From contig OY755170.1 in NCBI GenBank assembly GCA_963576735.1, positions 27,931,733-27,995,732 on the forward strand: a stretch of DNA of 64,000 bases, read 5' to 3'. Below are positions 15,001 to 26,633 of the stretch, piece by piece. Both the position numbers and the translations under genes were made by a program. The notes under the pieces were generated by a model. The model was not told the origin of the DNA, searched no databases, and saw only the letters and a list, made by a program, of their open reading frames with translations. How positions within the stretch are numbered: the stretch's first letter is position 1; each line of letters opens with the position of its first letter. Origin of the DNA: Bedellia somnulentella. Lineage: Eukaryota > Arthropoda > Insecta > Lepidoptera > Bedelliidae.

Positions 15001-18000
15001 CGAAATTGTCACCGTCGACCAAGAAGGCGAAGAGCCTGTCACCACTGTCACCGTTACCGAGGAAAGCGTTCCCGAAGAAGAGGCACCCGTGGAGATAGTC
15101 GAACTGCCAGAACAGGTCATCGAAGAACAAGTTGACATATCGGAAGGTAAGCCCAAACACAAAAAGACCACAAAACGCACAATCAAAAAGAAGTCTGGAC
15201 CGATCGTAGAAACAACACAAATCACAACAGAACAGATAGACGACCAAGAACCAATCACTCACGTTCACACCACACAAGAAACACTGCCAGACGAAAAACC
15301 GACTGAGTTCACTTCTTTCCTGCGACCAGAAAAAGCCCATGTTATCGAAGAGGCTCCCGAGCAAGTAACAGTCACACAAGTGGAAACCAAAACTGGTGAA
15401 GTGAAGAAAGTCAAGACTTCGAAACGAGTGATCAAAAAGAAAAAGGGACCGAAACAAGAGGTGACCGAAATCGTCACCGTCGACCAAGAAGGCGAAGAGC
15501 CTGTCACCACTGTCACCGTCACCGAGGAAAACGTTCCCGAAGAAGAAGCACCCGTGGAGATAGTCGAACTGCCAGAACAGGTCATCGAAGAACAAGTTGA
15601 CATATCGGAAGGTAAGCCCAAACACAAAAAGACAACAAAACGCACAATCAAAAAGAAGTCAGGGCCTATTGTAGAAACCACACAAATCACAACAGAACAG
15701 ATAGACGACCAAGAACCAATCACTCACGTACACACCACACAAGAAACACTGCCAGATGACACACCCACTGAGTTCATTTCTTTCCTGCAACCAGAAAAAG
15801 CAGATGTTATCGAAGAGGCGCCCGAGCAAGTAACAGTGACACAAGTGGACACCAAAACTGGTGAAGTGAAGAAAGTCAAGACTTCGAAACGAGTGATCAA
15901 AAAGAAAAAGGGACCGAAACAAGAGGTGACCGAAATCGTCACCGTCGACCAAGAAGGCGAAGAGCCTGTCACCACTGTCACCGTCACCGAGGAAAACGTT
16001 CCCGAAGAAGAGGCACCCGTGGAGATAGTCGAACTGCCAGAACAGGTCATCGAAGAACAAGTTGACACATCGGAAGGTAAGCCCAAACACAAAAAGACAA
16101 CAAAACGCACAATCAAAAAGAAGTCAGGGCCTATTGTAGAAACCACACAAATCACAACAGAACAGATAGACGACCAAGAACCAATCACTCACGTACACAC
16201 CACACAAGAAACACTGCTAGATTACACACCCGCTGAGTTCACTTCTTTCCTGCAACCAGAAAAAGCAGATGTTATCGAAGAGGCGCCCGAGCAAGTAACA
16301 GTGACACAAGTGGACACCAAAACTGGTGAAGTGAAGAAAGTCAAGACTTCGAAACGAGTGATCAAAAAGAAAAAGGGACCGAAACAAGAGGTGACCGAAA
16401 TCGTCACCGTCGACCAAGAAGGCGAAGAGCCTGTCACCACTGTCACCGTTACCGAGGAAAGCGTTCCCGAAGAAGAGGCAACCGTGGAGATAGTCGAACT
16501 GCCAGAACAGGTCATCGAAGAACAAGTTGACATATCGGAAGGTAAGCCCAAACACAAAAAGACAACAAAACGCACAATCAGAAAGAAGTCAGGGCCTATT
16601 GTAGAAACAACACAAATCACAACAGAACAGATAGACGACCAAGAACCAATCATTCACGTACACACCACACAAGAAACACTGCCAGACGACACACCGACTG
16701 AGTTCACTTCTTTCCTGCAACCAGAAAAAGCAGATGTTATCGAAGAGGCTCCCGAGCAAGTAACAGTCACACAAGTGGAAACCAAAACTGGTGAAGTGAA
16801 AAAAGTCAAGACTTCGAAACGAGTGATCAAAAAGAAAAAGGGACCGAAACAAGAGGTGACCGAAATCGTCACCGTCGACCAAGAAGGCGAAGAGCCTGTC
16901 ACCACTGTCACCGTCACCGAGGAAAGCGTTCCCGAAGAAGAGGCACCCGTGGAGATAGTCGAACTGCCAGAACAGGTCATCGAAGAACAAGTTGACATAT
17001 CGGAAGGTAAGCCCAAACACAAAAAGACAACAAAACGCACAATCAAAAAGAAGTCAGGGCCTATTGTAGAAATAACACAAATCACAACAGAACAGATAGA
17101 CGACCAAGAACCAATCATTCACGTACACACCACACAAGAAACACTGCCAGACGACACACCGACTGAGTTCACTTCTTTCCTGCAACCAGAAAAAGCAGAT
17201 GATATCGAAGAGGCGCCCGAGCAAGTAACAGTCACACAAGTGGAAACCAAAACTGGTGAAGTGAAAAAAGTCAAGACTTCGAAACGAGTGATCAAAAAGA
17301 AAAAGGGACCGAAACAAGAGGTGACCGAAATCGTCACCGTCGACCAAGAAGGCGAAGAGCCTGTCACCACTGTCACCGTTACCGAGGAAAGCGTTCCCGA
17401 AGAAGAGGCACCCGTGGAGATAGTCGAACTGCCAGAACAGGTCATCGAAGAACAAGTTGACATATCGGAAGGTAAGCCCAAACACAAAAAGACAACAAAA
17501 CGCACAATCAAAAAGAAGTCAGGGCCTATTGTAGAAACCACACAAATCACAACAGAACAGATAGACGACCAAGAACCAATCATTCACGTACACACCACAC
17601 AAGAAACACTGCCAGACGACACACCGACTGAGTTCACTTCTTTCCTGCAACCAGAAAAAGCAGATGATATCGAAGAGGCGCCCGAGCAAGTAACAGTCAC
17701 ACAAGTGGAAACCAAAACTGGTGAAGTGAAGAAAGTCAAGACTTCGAAACGAGTGATCAAAAAGAAAAAAGGACCGAAACAAGAGGTGACCGAAATCGTC
17801 ACCGTCGACCAAGAAGGCGAAGAGCCTGTGACCACTGTCACCGTAACCGAGGAAAAGGTTCCCGAAGAAGAGGCACCCGTGGAGATAGTCGAACTGCCAG
17901 AACAGGTCATCGAAGAACAAGTTGACATATCGGAAGGTAAGCCCAAACACAAAAAGACAACAAAACGCAGAATCAAAAAGAAGTCAGGGCCTATTGTAGA

Positions 18001-21000
18001 AATAACACAAATCACAACAGAACAGATAGACGACCAAGAACCAATCATTCACGTACACACCACACAAGAAACACTGCCAGACGACACACCGACTGAGTTC
18101 ACTTCTTTACTGCAACCAGAAAAAGCAGATGATATCGAAGAGGCGCCCGAGCAAGTAACAGTCACACAAGTGGAAACCAAAACTGGTGAAGTGAAGAAAG
18201 TCAAGACTTCGAAACGAGTGATCAAAAAGAAAAAGGGACCGAAACAAGAGGTGACCGAAATCGTCACCGTCGACCAAGAAGGCGAAGAGCCTGTGACCAC
18301 TGTCACCGTAACCGAGGAAAACGTTCCCGAAGAAGAGGCACCAGTGGAGATAGTCGAACTGCCAGAACAGGTCATCGAAGAACAAGTTGACATATCGGAA
18401 GGTAAGCCCAAACACAAAAAGACAACAAAACGCACAATCAAAAAGAAGTCAGGGCCTATTGTAGAAATAACACAAATCACAACAGAACAGATAGACGACC
18501 AAGAACCAATCATTCACGTACACACCACACAAGAAACACTGCCAGACGACACACCGACTGAGTTCACTTCTTTCCTGCAACCAGAAAAAGCAGATGTTAT
18601 CGAAGAGGCTCCCGAGCAAGTAACAGTCACACAAGTGGAAACCAAAACTGGTGAAGTGAAAAAAGTCAAGACTTCGAAACGAGTGATCAAAAAGAAAAAG
18701 GGACCGAAACAAGAGGTGACCGAAATCGTCACCGTCGACCAAGAAGGCGAAGAGCCTGTCACCACTGTCACCGTCACCGAGGAAAACGTTCCCGAAGCAG
18801 AGGCACCCGTGGAGATAGTCGAACTGCCAGAACAGGTCATCGAAGAACAAGTTGACACATCGGAAGGTAAGCCCAAACACAAAAAGACAACAAAACGCAC
18901 AATCAAAAAGAAGTCAGGGCCTATTGTAGAAACCACACAAATCACAACAGAACAGATAGACGACCAAGAACCAATCACTCACGTACACACCACACAAGAA
19001 ACACTGCTAGATGACACACCCGCTGAGTTCACTTCTTTCCTGCAACCAGAAAAAGCAGATGTTATCGAAGAGGCGCCCGAGCAAGTAACAGTGACACAAG
19101 TGGACACCAAAACTGGTGAAGTGAAGAAATTCAAGACTTCGAAACGAGTGATCAAAAAGAAAAAGGGACCGAAACAAGAGGTGACCGAAATCGTCACCGT
19201 CGACCAAGAAGGCGAAGAGCCTGTCACCACTGTCACCGTTACCGAGGAAAGCGTTCCCGAAGAAGAGGCACCCGTGGAGATAGTCGAACTGCCAGAACAG
19301 GTCATCGAAGAACAAGTTGACACATCGGAAGGTAAGCCCAAACACAAAAAGACAACAAAACGCACAATCAAAAAGAAGTCAGGGCCTATTGTAGAAACAA
19401 CACAAATCACAACAGAACAGATAGACGACCAAGAACCAATCATTCACATTCACACCACACAAGAAACACTGCCAGACGACACACCGACTGAGTTCACTTC
19501 TTTCCTGCAACCAGAAAAAGCAGATGTTATCGAAGAGGCTCCTGAGCAAGTAACAGTCACACAAGTGGAAACCAAAACTGGTGAAGTGAAGAAAGTCAAG
19601 ACTTCGAAACGAGTGATCAAAAAGAAAAAGGGACCGAAACAAGAGGTGACCGAAATCGTCACCGTCGACCAAGAAGGCGAAGAGCCTGTCACCATTGTCA
19701 CCGTAACCGAGGAAAACGTTCCCGAAGAAGAGGCACCAGTGGAGATAGTCGAACTGCCAGAACAGGTCATCGAAGAACAAGTTGACACATCGGAAGGTAA
19801 GCCCAAACACAAAAAGACAACAAAACGCACAATCAAAAAGAAGTCAGGGCCTATTGTAGAAACAACACAAATCACAACAGAACAGATAGACGACCAAGAA
19901 CCAATCATTCACATTCACACCACACAAGAAACACTGCCAGACGACACACCGACTGAGTTCACTTCTTTCCTGCAACCAGAAAAAGCAGATGTTATCGAAG
20001 AGGCTCCTGAGCAAGTAACAGTCACACAAGTGGAAACCAAAACTGGTGAAGTGAAGAAAGTCAAGACTTCGAAACGAGTGATCAAAAAGAAAAAGGGACC
20101 GAAACAAGAGGTGACCGAAATCGTCACCGTCGACCAAGAAGGCGAAGAGCCTGTCACCACTGTCACCGTTACCGAGGAAAGCGTTCCCGAAGAAGAGGCA
20201 CCCGTGGAGATAGTCGAACTGCCAGAACAGGTCATCGAAGAACAAGTTGACATATCGGAAGGTAAGCCCAAACACAAAAAGACAACAAAACGCACAATCA
20301 AAAAGAAGTCAGGGCCTATTGTAGAAACCACACAAATCACAACAGAACAGATAGACGACCAAGAACCAATCACTCACGTACACACCACACAAGAAACACT
20401 GCCAGACGACACACCGACTGAGTTCACTTCTTTCCTGCAACCAGAAAAAGCAGATGTTATCGAAGAGGCTCCCGAGCAAGTAACAGTCACACAAGTGGAA
20501 ACCAAAACTGGTGAAGTGAAGAAAGTCAAGACTTCGAAACGAGTGATCAAACAGAAAAAGGGACCGAAACAAGAGGTGACCGAAATCGTCACCGTCGACC
20601 AAGAAGGCGAAGAGCCTGTCACCACTGTCACCGTTACCGAGGAAAAGGTTCCCGAAGAAGTGGCACCCGTGGAGATAGTCGAACTGCCAGAACAGGTCAT
20701 CGAAGAACAAGTTGACATATCGGAAGGTAAGCCCAAACGCAAAAAGACCACAAAACGCACAATCAAAAAGAAGTCTGGACCGATTGTAGAAACAACACAA
20801 ATCACAACAGAACAGATAGACGACCAAGAACCAATCACTCACGTTCACACCACACAAGAAACACTGCCAGACGAAACACCGACTGAGTTCACTTCTTTCC
20901 TGCAACCAGAAAAAGCAGATGTTATCGAAGAGGCGCCCGAGCAAGTAACAGTCACACAAGTGGAAACCAAAACTGGTGAAGTGAAGAAAGTCAAGACTTC

Positions 21001-21391
21001 GAAACGAGTGATCAAAAAGAAAAAGGGACCGAAACAAGAGGTGACCGAAATCGTCACCGTCGACCAAGAAGGCGAAGAGCCTGTCACCACTGTCACCGTA
21101 ACCGAGGAAAACGTTCCCGAAGAAGAGGCACCCGTGGAGATAGTCGAACTGCCAGAACAGGTCATCGAAGAACAAGTTGACACATCGGAAGGTAAGCCCA
21201 AACACAAAAAGACAACAAAACGCACAATCAAAAAGAAGTCAGGGCCTATTGTAGAAACCACACAAATCACAACAGAACAGATAGACGACCAAGAACCAAT
21301 CACTCAGGTACACACCACACAAGAAACACTGCCAGATGACATACCCGCTGAGTTCACTTCTTTCCTGCAACCAGAAAAAGCAGATGTTATC
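2..21391 (+). repeat. Coding tandem array, 46 units of exactly 465 bp (155 aa)
   Basis: Units start at 2, 467, 932 and so on to 20927, with no length change; the 47th begins at 21392. Each unit has two related halves. The A half is 68 aa (EKADVIEEAPEQ to APVEIVELPEQ, core KTSKRVIKKKKGP). The B half is 87 aa (core KKTTKRTIKKKSGP, QEPITHVHTTQETLP, FTSFLQP). Units differ mostly by single substitutions. Marker sites are PEEV versus PEEE, KPKRKK versus KPKHKK, EEKVP versus EENVP or EESVP, and TCTGGACCG versus TCAGGGCCT. R/V-type units dominate the 5' part and H/E-type units the 3' part, as expected for local homogenisation by unequal exchange or gene conversion. Confidence 0.95.
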
Positions 21392-24300
21392 GAAGAGGCT
21401 CCTGAGCAAGTAACAGTCACACAAGTGGAAACCAAAACTGGTGAAGTGAAGAAAGTCGAGACTTCGAAACGAGTGATCAAAAAGAAAAAGGGACCGAAAC
21501 AAGAGGTGACCGAAATCGTCACCGTCGACCAAGAAGGCGAAGAGCCTGTCACCACTGTCACCGTTACCGAGAAAAGCGTTCCCGAAGAAGAGGCACCCGT
21601 GGAAATAGTTGAACTGCCAGAACAGGTCATCGAAGAACAAGTTGACATATCGGAAGGTAAGCGCAAACACAAAAAGACAACAAAACGCACAATCAAAAAG
21701 CAGTCAGGGCCTATTGTAGAAACAACACAAATCACAACAGAACAGATAGACGACCAAGAACCAATCACTCACGTACACACCACACAAAAAACACTGGCAG
21801 ATGACACACCCACTGAGTTCACTTCTTTCCTGCAACCAGTTTCCGATGAAGAGTTAGCAGTGGAGATCACCGAACTGCCAGAACAGGTCGTCGAAGAACA
21901 AGTTGTCATATCGGAAAGTAAGCCCAAACACAAAAAGACAACAAAACGCACAATCAAAAAGCAGTCAGGGCCTATTGTAGAAACAACACAAATCACAACA
22001 GGACAGATAGACGACCAAGAACCAATCACTCACGTACACACCACACAAGAAACACTGGCAGATGACACACCGACTGAGTTCACTTCTTTCCTGCAACCAG
22101 TTTCCGATGAAGAGTCAGCAGTGGAGATCACCGAACTGCCAGAACAGTTCATCGAAGAACAAGTTGAAATATCGGAAGGTAAGCCCAAACACAAAAAGAC
22201 AACAAAACGCACAATCAAACAGCAGTCAGGGCCTATTGTAGAAACAACACAAATCACAACAGAACAGATAGACGACCAAGAACCAATCACTCAAGTACAC
22301 ACCACACAAGAAACACTGCCAGATGACACACCGACTGAGTTCACTTCTTTCCTGCAACCAGAAAAAGCAGATATTATCGAAGAGGCTCCAGAGCAAGTAA
22401 CAGTCACACAAGTGGAAACCAAAACTGGTGAAGCGAAGAAAGTCAAGACTTCGAAACGAGTGATCAAAAAGAAAAAGGGGCCGAAACAAGAGGTGACCGA
22501 AATCGTCACCGTCAACCAAGAAGGCGAAGAGCCTGTCACCACTGTCACTGTTACTGAGGAAGGCGTTCCTGAAGAAGAGGCACCCGTGGAAATAGTCGAA
22601 CTGCCAGAACAGGTCATCGAAGAACAAGTTGACATATCGGAAGGTAAGCCCAAACACAAAAAGACTACAAAACGCACAATCAAAAAGCAGTCAGGGCCTA
22701 TTGTAGAAACAACACAAATCACAACAGAACTGATAGAGGACCAAGAACCAATCACTCACGTACACACCACACAAGAAACACTGGCAGATGATACACCGTC
22801 TGAGTTCACTTCTTTCCTGCAACCAGTTTCCGATGAAGAGTCAGCAGTGGAGATCACCGAACTGCCAGAACAGGTCGTCGAAGAACCTGTTGAAATATCG
22901 GAAGGTAAGCCCAAACACAAAAAGACAACAAAACGCACAATCAAAAAGCAGTCAGGGCCTATTCTAGAAACAACACAAATCACAACAGAACAGATAGACG
23001 ACGAAGAACCAATCACTCACGTACACACCACACAAGAAACACTGCCAGATGACACACCTACTGAGTTCACTTCTTTCCTGCAACCAGAAAAAGCAGAAGT
23101 TATCGAAGAGGCTCCTGAGCAAGTAACAGTCACACAAGTGGAAACCAAAACTGGTGAAGTCAAAAAAGTCAAGACTTCGAAACGAGTGATCAAAAAGAAA
23201 AAGGGGCCGAAACAAGAGGTGACCGAAATCGTCACCGTCGACCAAGAAGGCGAAGAGCCGGTCACCACTGTCACCGTTACCGAGGAAAACGTTCCCGAAG
23301 AAGAGGCACCCGTGGAGATAGTCGAACTGCCAGAACAGGTCATCGAAGAACAAGTTGACATATCTGAAGGTAAGCCCAAACAGAAGAAGACAACAAAACG
23401 CACAATCAAAAAGCAGTCAGGGCCTTTTGTAGAAACAACAAAAATCACAACAGAACAGATAGACGACCAAGAACCAATCACTCACGTACACACCACACAA
23501 GAAACACTGCCAGATGACACACCTACTGAGTTCACTTCTTTCCTGCAACCAGAAAAAGCAGAAGTTATCGAAGAAGCTCCTGAGCAAGTAACAGTCACAC
23601 AAGTGGAAACCAAAACTGGTGAAGTCAAAAAAGTCAAGACTTCGAAACGAGTGATCCAAAAGAAAAAGGGGCCGAAACAAGAGGTGACCGAAATCGTCAC
23701 CGTCGACCGAGAAGGCGAAGAGCCGGTCACCACTGTCACCGTTACCGAGGAAAACGTTCCCGAAGAAGAGGCACCCGTGGAGATAGTCGAACTGCCAGAA
23801 CAGGTCATCGAAGAACAAGTTGACATATCTGAAGGTAAGCCCAAACAGAAGAAGACAACAAAACGCACAATCAGAAAGCAGTCAGGGCCTTTTGTAGAAA
23901 CAACAAAAATCACAACAGAACATATAAACGACCAAGAACCAATCACTCACGTACACACCACACAAGAAACACTGCCAGATGACACACCGACTGAGTTCAC
24001 TTCTTTCTTGAAACCAGTTTCCGGTGAAGAGGCACCAGTGGAGATAGTCGAACTGCCAGAACAGGTCGTCGAAGAACAAGTTGACATATCGGAAGGTAAG
24101 CCCAAACACAAAAAGACAACAAAACGCACAATCAAAAAGCAGTCAGGGCCTATTGTAGAAACAACACAAATCACAACAGAACAGATAGACGACCAAGAAC
24201 CAATCACTCAAGTACACACCACACAAGAAACACTGCCAGATGACACACCGACTGAGTTCACTTCTTTCCTGCAACCAGTTTCCGATGAACAGTCAGAAGT

Positions 24301-26459
24301 GGAGATTACCGAACTGCCAGAACAGGTCATCGAAGAACAAGTTGAAATATCGCAAGGTAAGCCCAAACACCAAAAGACAACAAAACGCACAATAAAAAAG
24401 CAGTCAGGGCCTATTGTAGAAACAACACAAATCACAACAGAACAGGTAGACGACCAAGAACCAATCACTCAAGTACACACCATACAAGAAACACTGCCAG
24501 ATGACACACCGACTGAGTTCACTTCTTTCCTGCAACCAGTTTCCGATGAACAGTCAGAAGTGGAGATTACCGAACTGCCAGAACAGGTCATCGAAGAACA
24601 AGTTGAAATATCGCAAGGTAAGCCCAAACACCAAAAGACAACAAAACGCACAATAAAAAAGCAGTCAGGGCCTATTGTAGAAACAACACAAATCACAACA
24701 GAACAGATAGACGACCAAGAACCAATCACTCAAGTACACACCACACAAGAAACACTGCCAGATGACACACCGACTGAGTTCACTTCTTTCCTGCAACCAG
24801 TTTCCGATGAACAGTCAGAAGTGGAGATTACCGAACTGCCAGAACAGGTCATCGAAGAACAAGTTGAAATATCGCAAGGTAAGCCCAAACACCAAAAGAC
24901 AACAAAACGCACAATAAAAAAGCAGTCAGGGCCTATTGTAGAAACAACACAAATCACAACAGAACAGATAGACGACCAAGAACCAATCACTCAAGTACAC
25001 ACCATACAAGAAACAATGCCAGATGACACACCGACTGAGTTCACTTCTTTCTTGAAACCAGTTTCCGGTGAAGAGGCACCAGTGGAGATAATCGAACTGC
25101 CAGAACAGGTCATCGAAGAACAAGTTGAAATATCGGAAGGTCAGCCCAAACACAAAAAGACAACAAAACGCACAATCAAAAAGCAGTCAGGGCCTATTGT
25201 AGAAACAACACAAATCACAACAGAACAGATAGACGACCAAGAACCAATCACTCAAGTACACACCACACAAGAAACACTGCCAGATGACACACCGACTGAG
25301 TTCACTTCTTTCCTGCAATCAGAAAAAGCAGAAGTTATCGAAGAGGCTCCTGAGCAAGTAACAGTCACACAAGTGGAAACCAAAACTGGTGAAGTGAAGA
25401 AAGTCAAGACTTCGAAACGAGTGATCAAAGAGAAAAAGGAACCGAAACAAGAGTCGACCGAAATTGTCACCGTCGACCAAGAAGGCAAAGAGCCTGTCAC
25501 CACTGTCACCGTTACCGAGGAAAACGTTCCCGAAGAAGAGGCACCCGTGGAGATAGTCGAACTGCCAGAACAGGTCATCGAAGAACAAGTTGACATATCG
25601 GAAGGTAAGCCCAAACACAAAAAGACAACAAAACGCACAATCAAAAAGAAGTCAGGGCCTATAGAAACAACACAAATCACAACAGAACAAATAGACGACC
25701 AAGAACCAATCACTCACGTACACACCACACAAGAAACACTGCCAGATGACACACCGACTGAGTTCACTTCTTTCCTGCAACCAGTTTCCGATGAAGAGTC
25801 TGCAGTGGAGATTACCGAACTGCCAGAACAGGTCATCAAAGAACAAGTAGAAATATCGGAAGGTAAGCCCAAACACAAAAAGACAACAAAATGCACAATC
25901 AAAAAGCAGTCAGGGCCTATTGTAAAAACAACACCAATCACAACAGAACAGATAGACGACCAAGAACCAATCACTCACGTACACACCACACAAGAAACAC
26001 TGCCAGATGACACACCGACTGAGTTCACTTCTTTCCTGAAACCAGTTTTCGGTGAAGAGGCACCAGTGGAGATAGTCGAACTGCCAGAACAGGTCGTCGA
26101 AGATCAAGTTGACATATCGGAAGGTAAGCCCAAACACAAAAAGAAGTCAGGGCCTATTGTAGAAATAACACAAATGACAACAGAACAGATTAATGGCCAA
26201 GAACCAATCACTTACGTACACACCACACAACAAATACTGCCAGATGACACACTGACTGAGTTTATTTTCTATTTGCAACCAGAAACAGCAGATGATGTCG
26301 AAGAAGCTCCTGAGAAAGAAACTGGAAAACAAGTGGAAATCGAAACTGTAGACATGAATGAAGCCAGAACTTCAAAATCCTTTATCAAAAAGAAAAAAAG
26401 ACCGAAAAAAGAAGCGATGGAATCCATCACGGTCGACCAAGAAGTCGTCATATCGGAAG
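2..26459 (+). CDS. sls: Sallimus/titin-like giant PEVK exon (5' end outside window)
   Basis: Reading is open from position 2 without a stop to the donor at 26459|26460, giving 8,819 codons plus one base (phase 1). The protein is a low-complexity array rich in V, T, E, K, P and I, typical of the extensible PEVK spring of titins. Basic blocks (KTSKRVIKKKKGPK, KKTTKRTIKKKSGP) alternate with acidic blocks (VDQEGEEPV, EEVAPVEIVELPEQVIEE). There are no Ig or Fn3 folds here. The identification as insect Sallimus comes from what follows in frame: a second PEVK block, SH3, nine Igs, Fn3 domains and the tail. Known role of the family: an I-band elastic link from Z-disc to thick filament, and a source of passive stiffness. 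There is no true start codon here; the exon begins upstream. Oddities are the size of at least 26.4 kb and the recurring donor-like sites. If the last donor is not used, a stop follows at 26537-26539. Confidence 0.9.
267..449 (+). promoter_or_regulatory. First copy of the in-frame donor/acceptor-like pair present in most units
   Basis: In unit 1 the sequence GGAAG|GTAAGC places GT at 267-268. A pyrimidine-rich TTCTTTCCTGCAACCAG ends at 449. The enclosed 183 bases are 61 codons, and both edges fall after the first base of a codon (phase 1). Removal would therefore keep frame and turn EGK...PEK into EK. The donor hexamer recurs at 732 and then every 465 bp with few exceptions (25140 reads GGTCAG, 21918 reads AAGTAAG). 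Some acceptors are altered (CCAAAAAAAG units near 5565, 8350 and 10675). The sequence match is seen directly; use as splice sites inside the array is only a possibility. Confidence 0.45.
21392..26459 (+). repeat. Decaying 3' edge of the array: mixed 465-bp and 261-bp units
   Basis: After the 46 regular units the array mixes long A+B units with B-only units of 87 aa. The A half is missing from B-only units at about 21840, 22100, 22825, 24020, 24280, 24540, 24800, 25065, 25790 and 26045. My count gives about 52 A modules and 61 B modules in the whole window. Distinctive changes are KKQSGP for KKKSGP, FLQPVSDEES replacing FLQPEKAD, ISQGKPKHQK, a one-codon loss near 25660 (GPIETT), loss of seven residues near 26140 (HKKKSGP), and a strongly diverged last unit that jumps from TVDQE straight to VVISEG at 26440-26459. 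Confidence 0.9.
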
Positions 26460-26633
26460 GTAAGCCCAAACTAGCCACCTTTATTGAAATACTTTTAATA
26501 ATTCAAGTATTTTTATACCCCACTTTAAGTTACATTTAGTTTTTTTTAATAAATTGCAATTATACTACACTGAGTAAATTTTAAGCTACAGAAATTTAGT
26601 ATTATAAATTTATATTTCATATCTAACTTGCAG
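26460..26633 (+). other. Intron (174 bp) between the giant exon and the second PEVK exon
   Basis: The intron begins GTAAGCCC at the end of the last degenerate repeat and ends CTAACTTGCAG at 26633; CTAAC is a good branch-point-like motif. It is AT-rich. Phase 1 on both sides gives a clean join ...ISEG(E)PQTVDVYVPPE. Retention would add about 22 mostly hydrophobic residues and stop at 26537-26539. Confidence 0.85.

Noticed and set aside
2..21391. Array as non-coding satellite DNA
   Set aside because: Zero frameshifts in 46 units, substitutions mostly conservative, and an in-frame splice into recognisable sls domains argue for coding.
2..26459. CRISPR-like or bacterial repeat protein
   Set aside because: No spacer structure. 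Introns, the SH3/Ig/Fn3 domains and mariner/LINE debris show an animal genome.
385..26478. Dozens of antisense ORFs over the repeat array, some up to about 600 codons
   Set aside because: They recur at the unit period and come from the biased codon content of the sense repeat. They look like Cys/Ser- or Phe/Leu/Cys-rich shadows with no family resemblance.
35..26539. GTG at 35 as the start, and 26539 as the natural end, of the giant protein
   Set aside because: The frame is open upstream to the window edge and GTG is simply Val in the repeat (TQVETK). A strong donor at 26459 with a matching phase-1 acceptor at 26633 continues the protein, so the stop at 26537-26539 is intronic.
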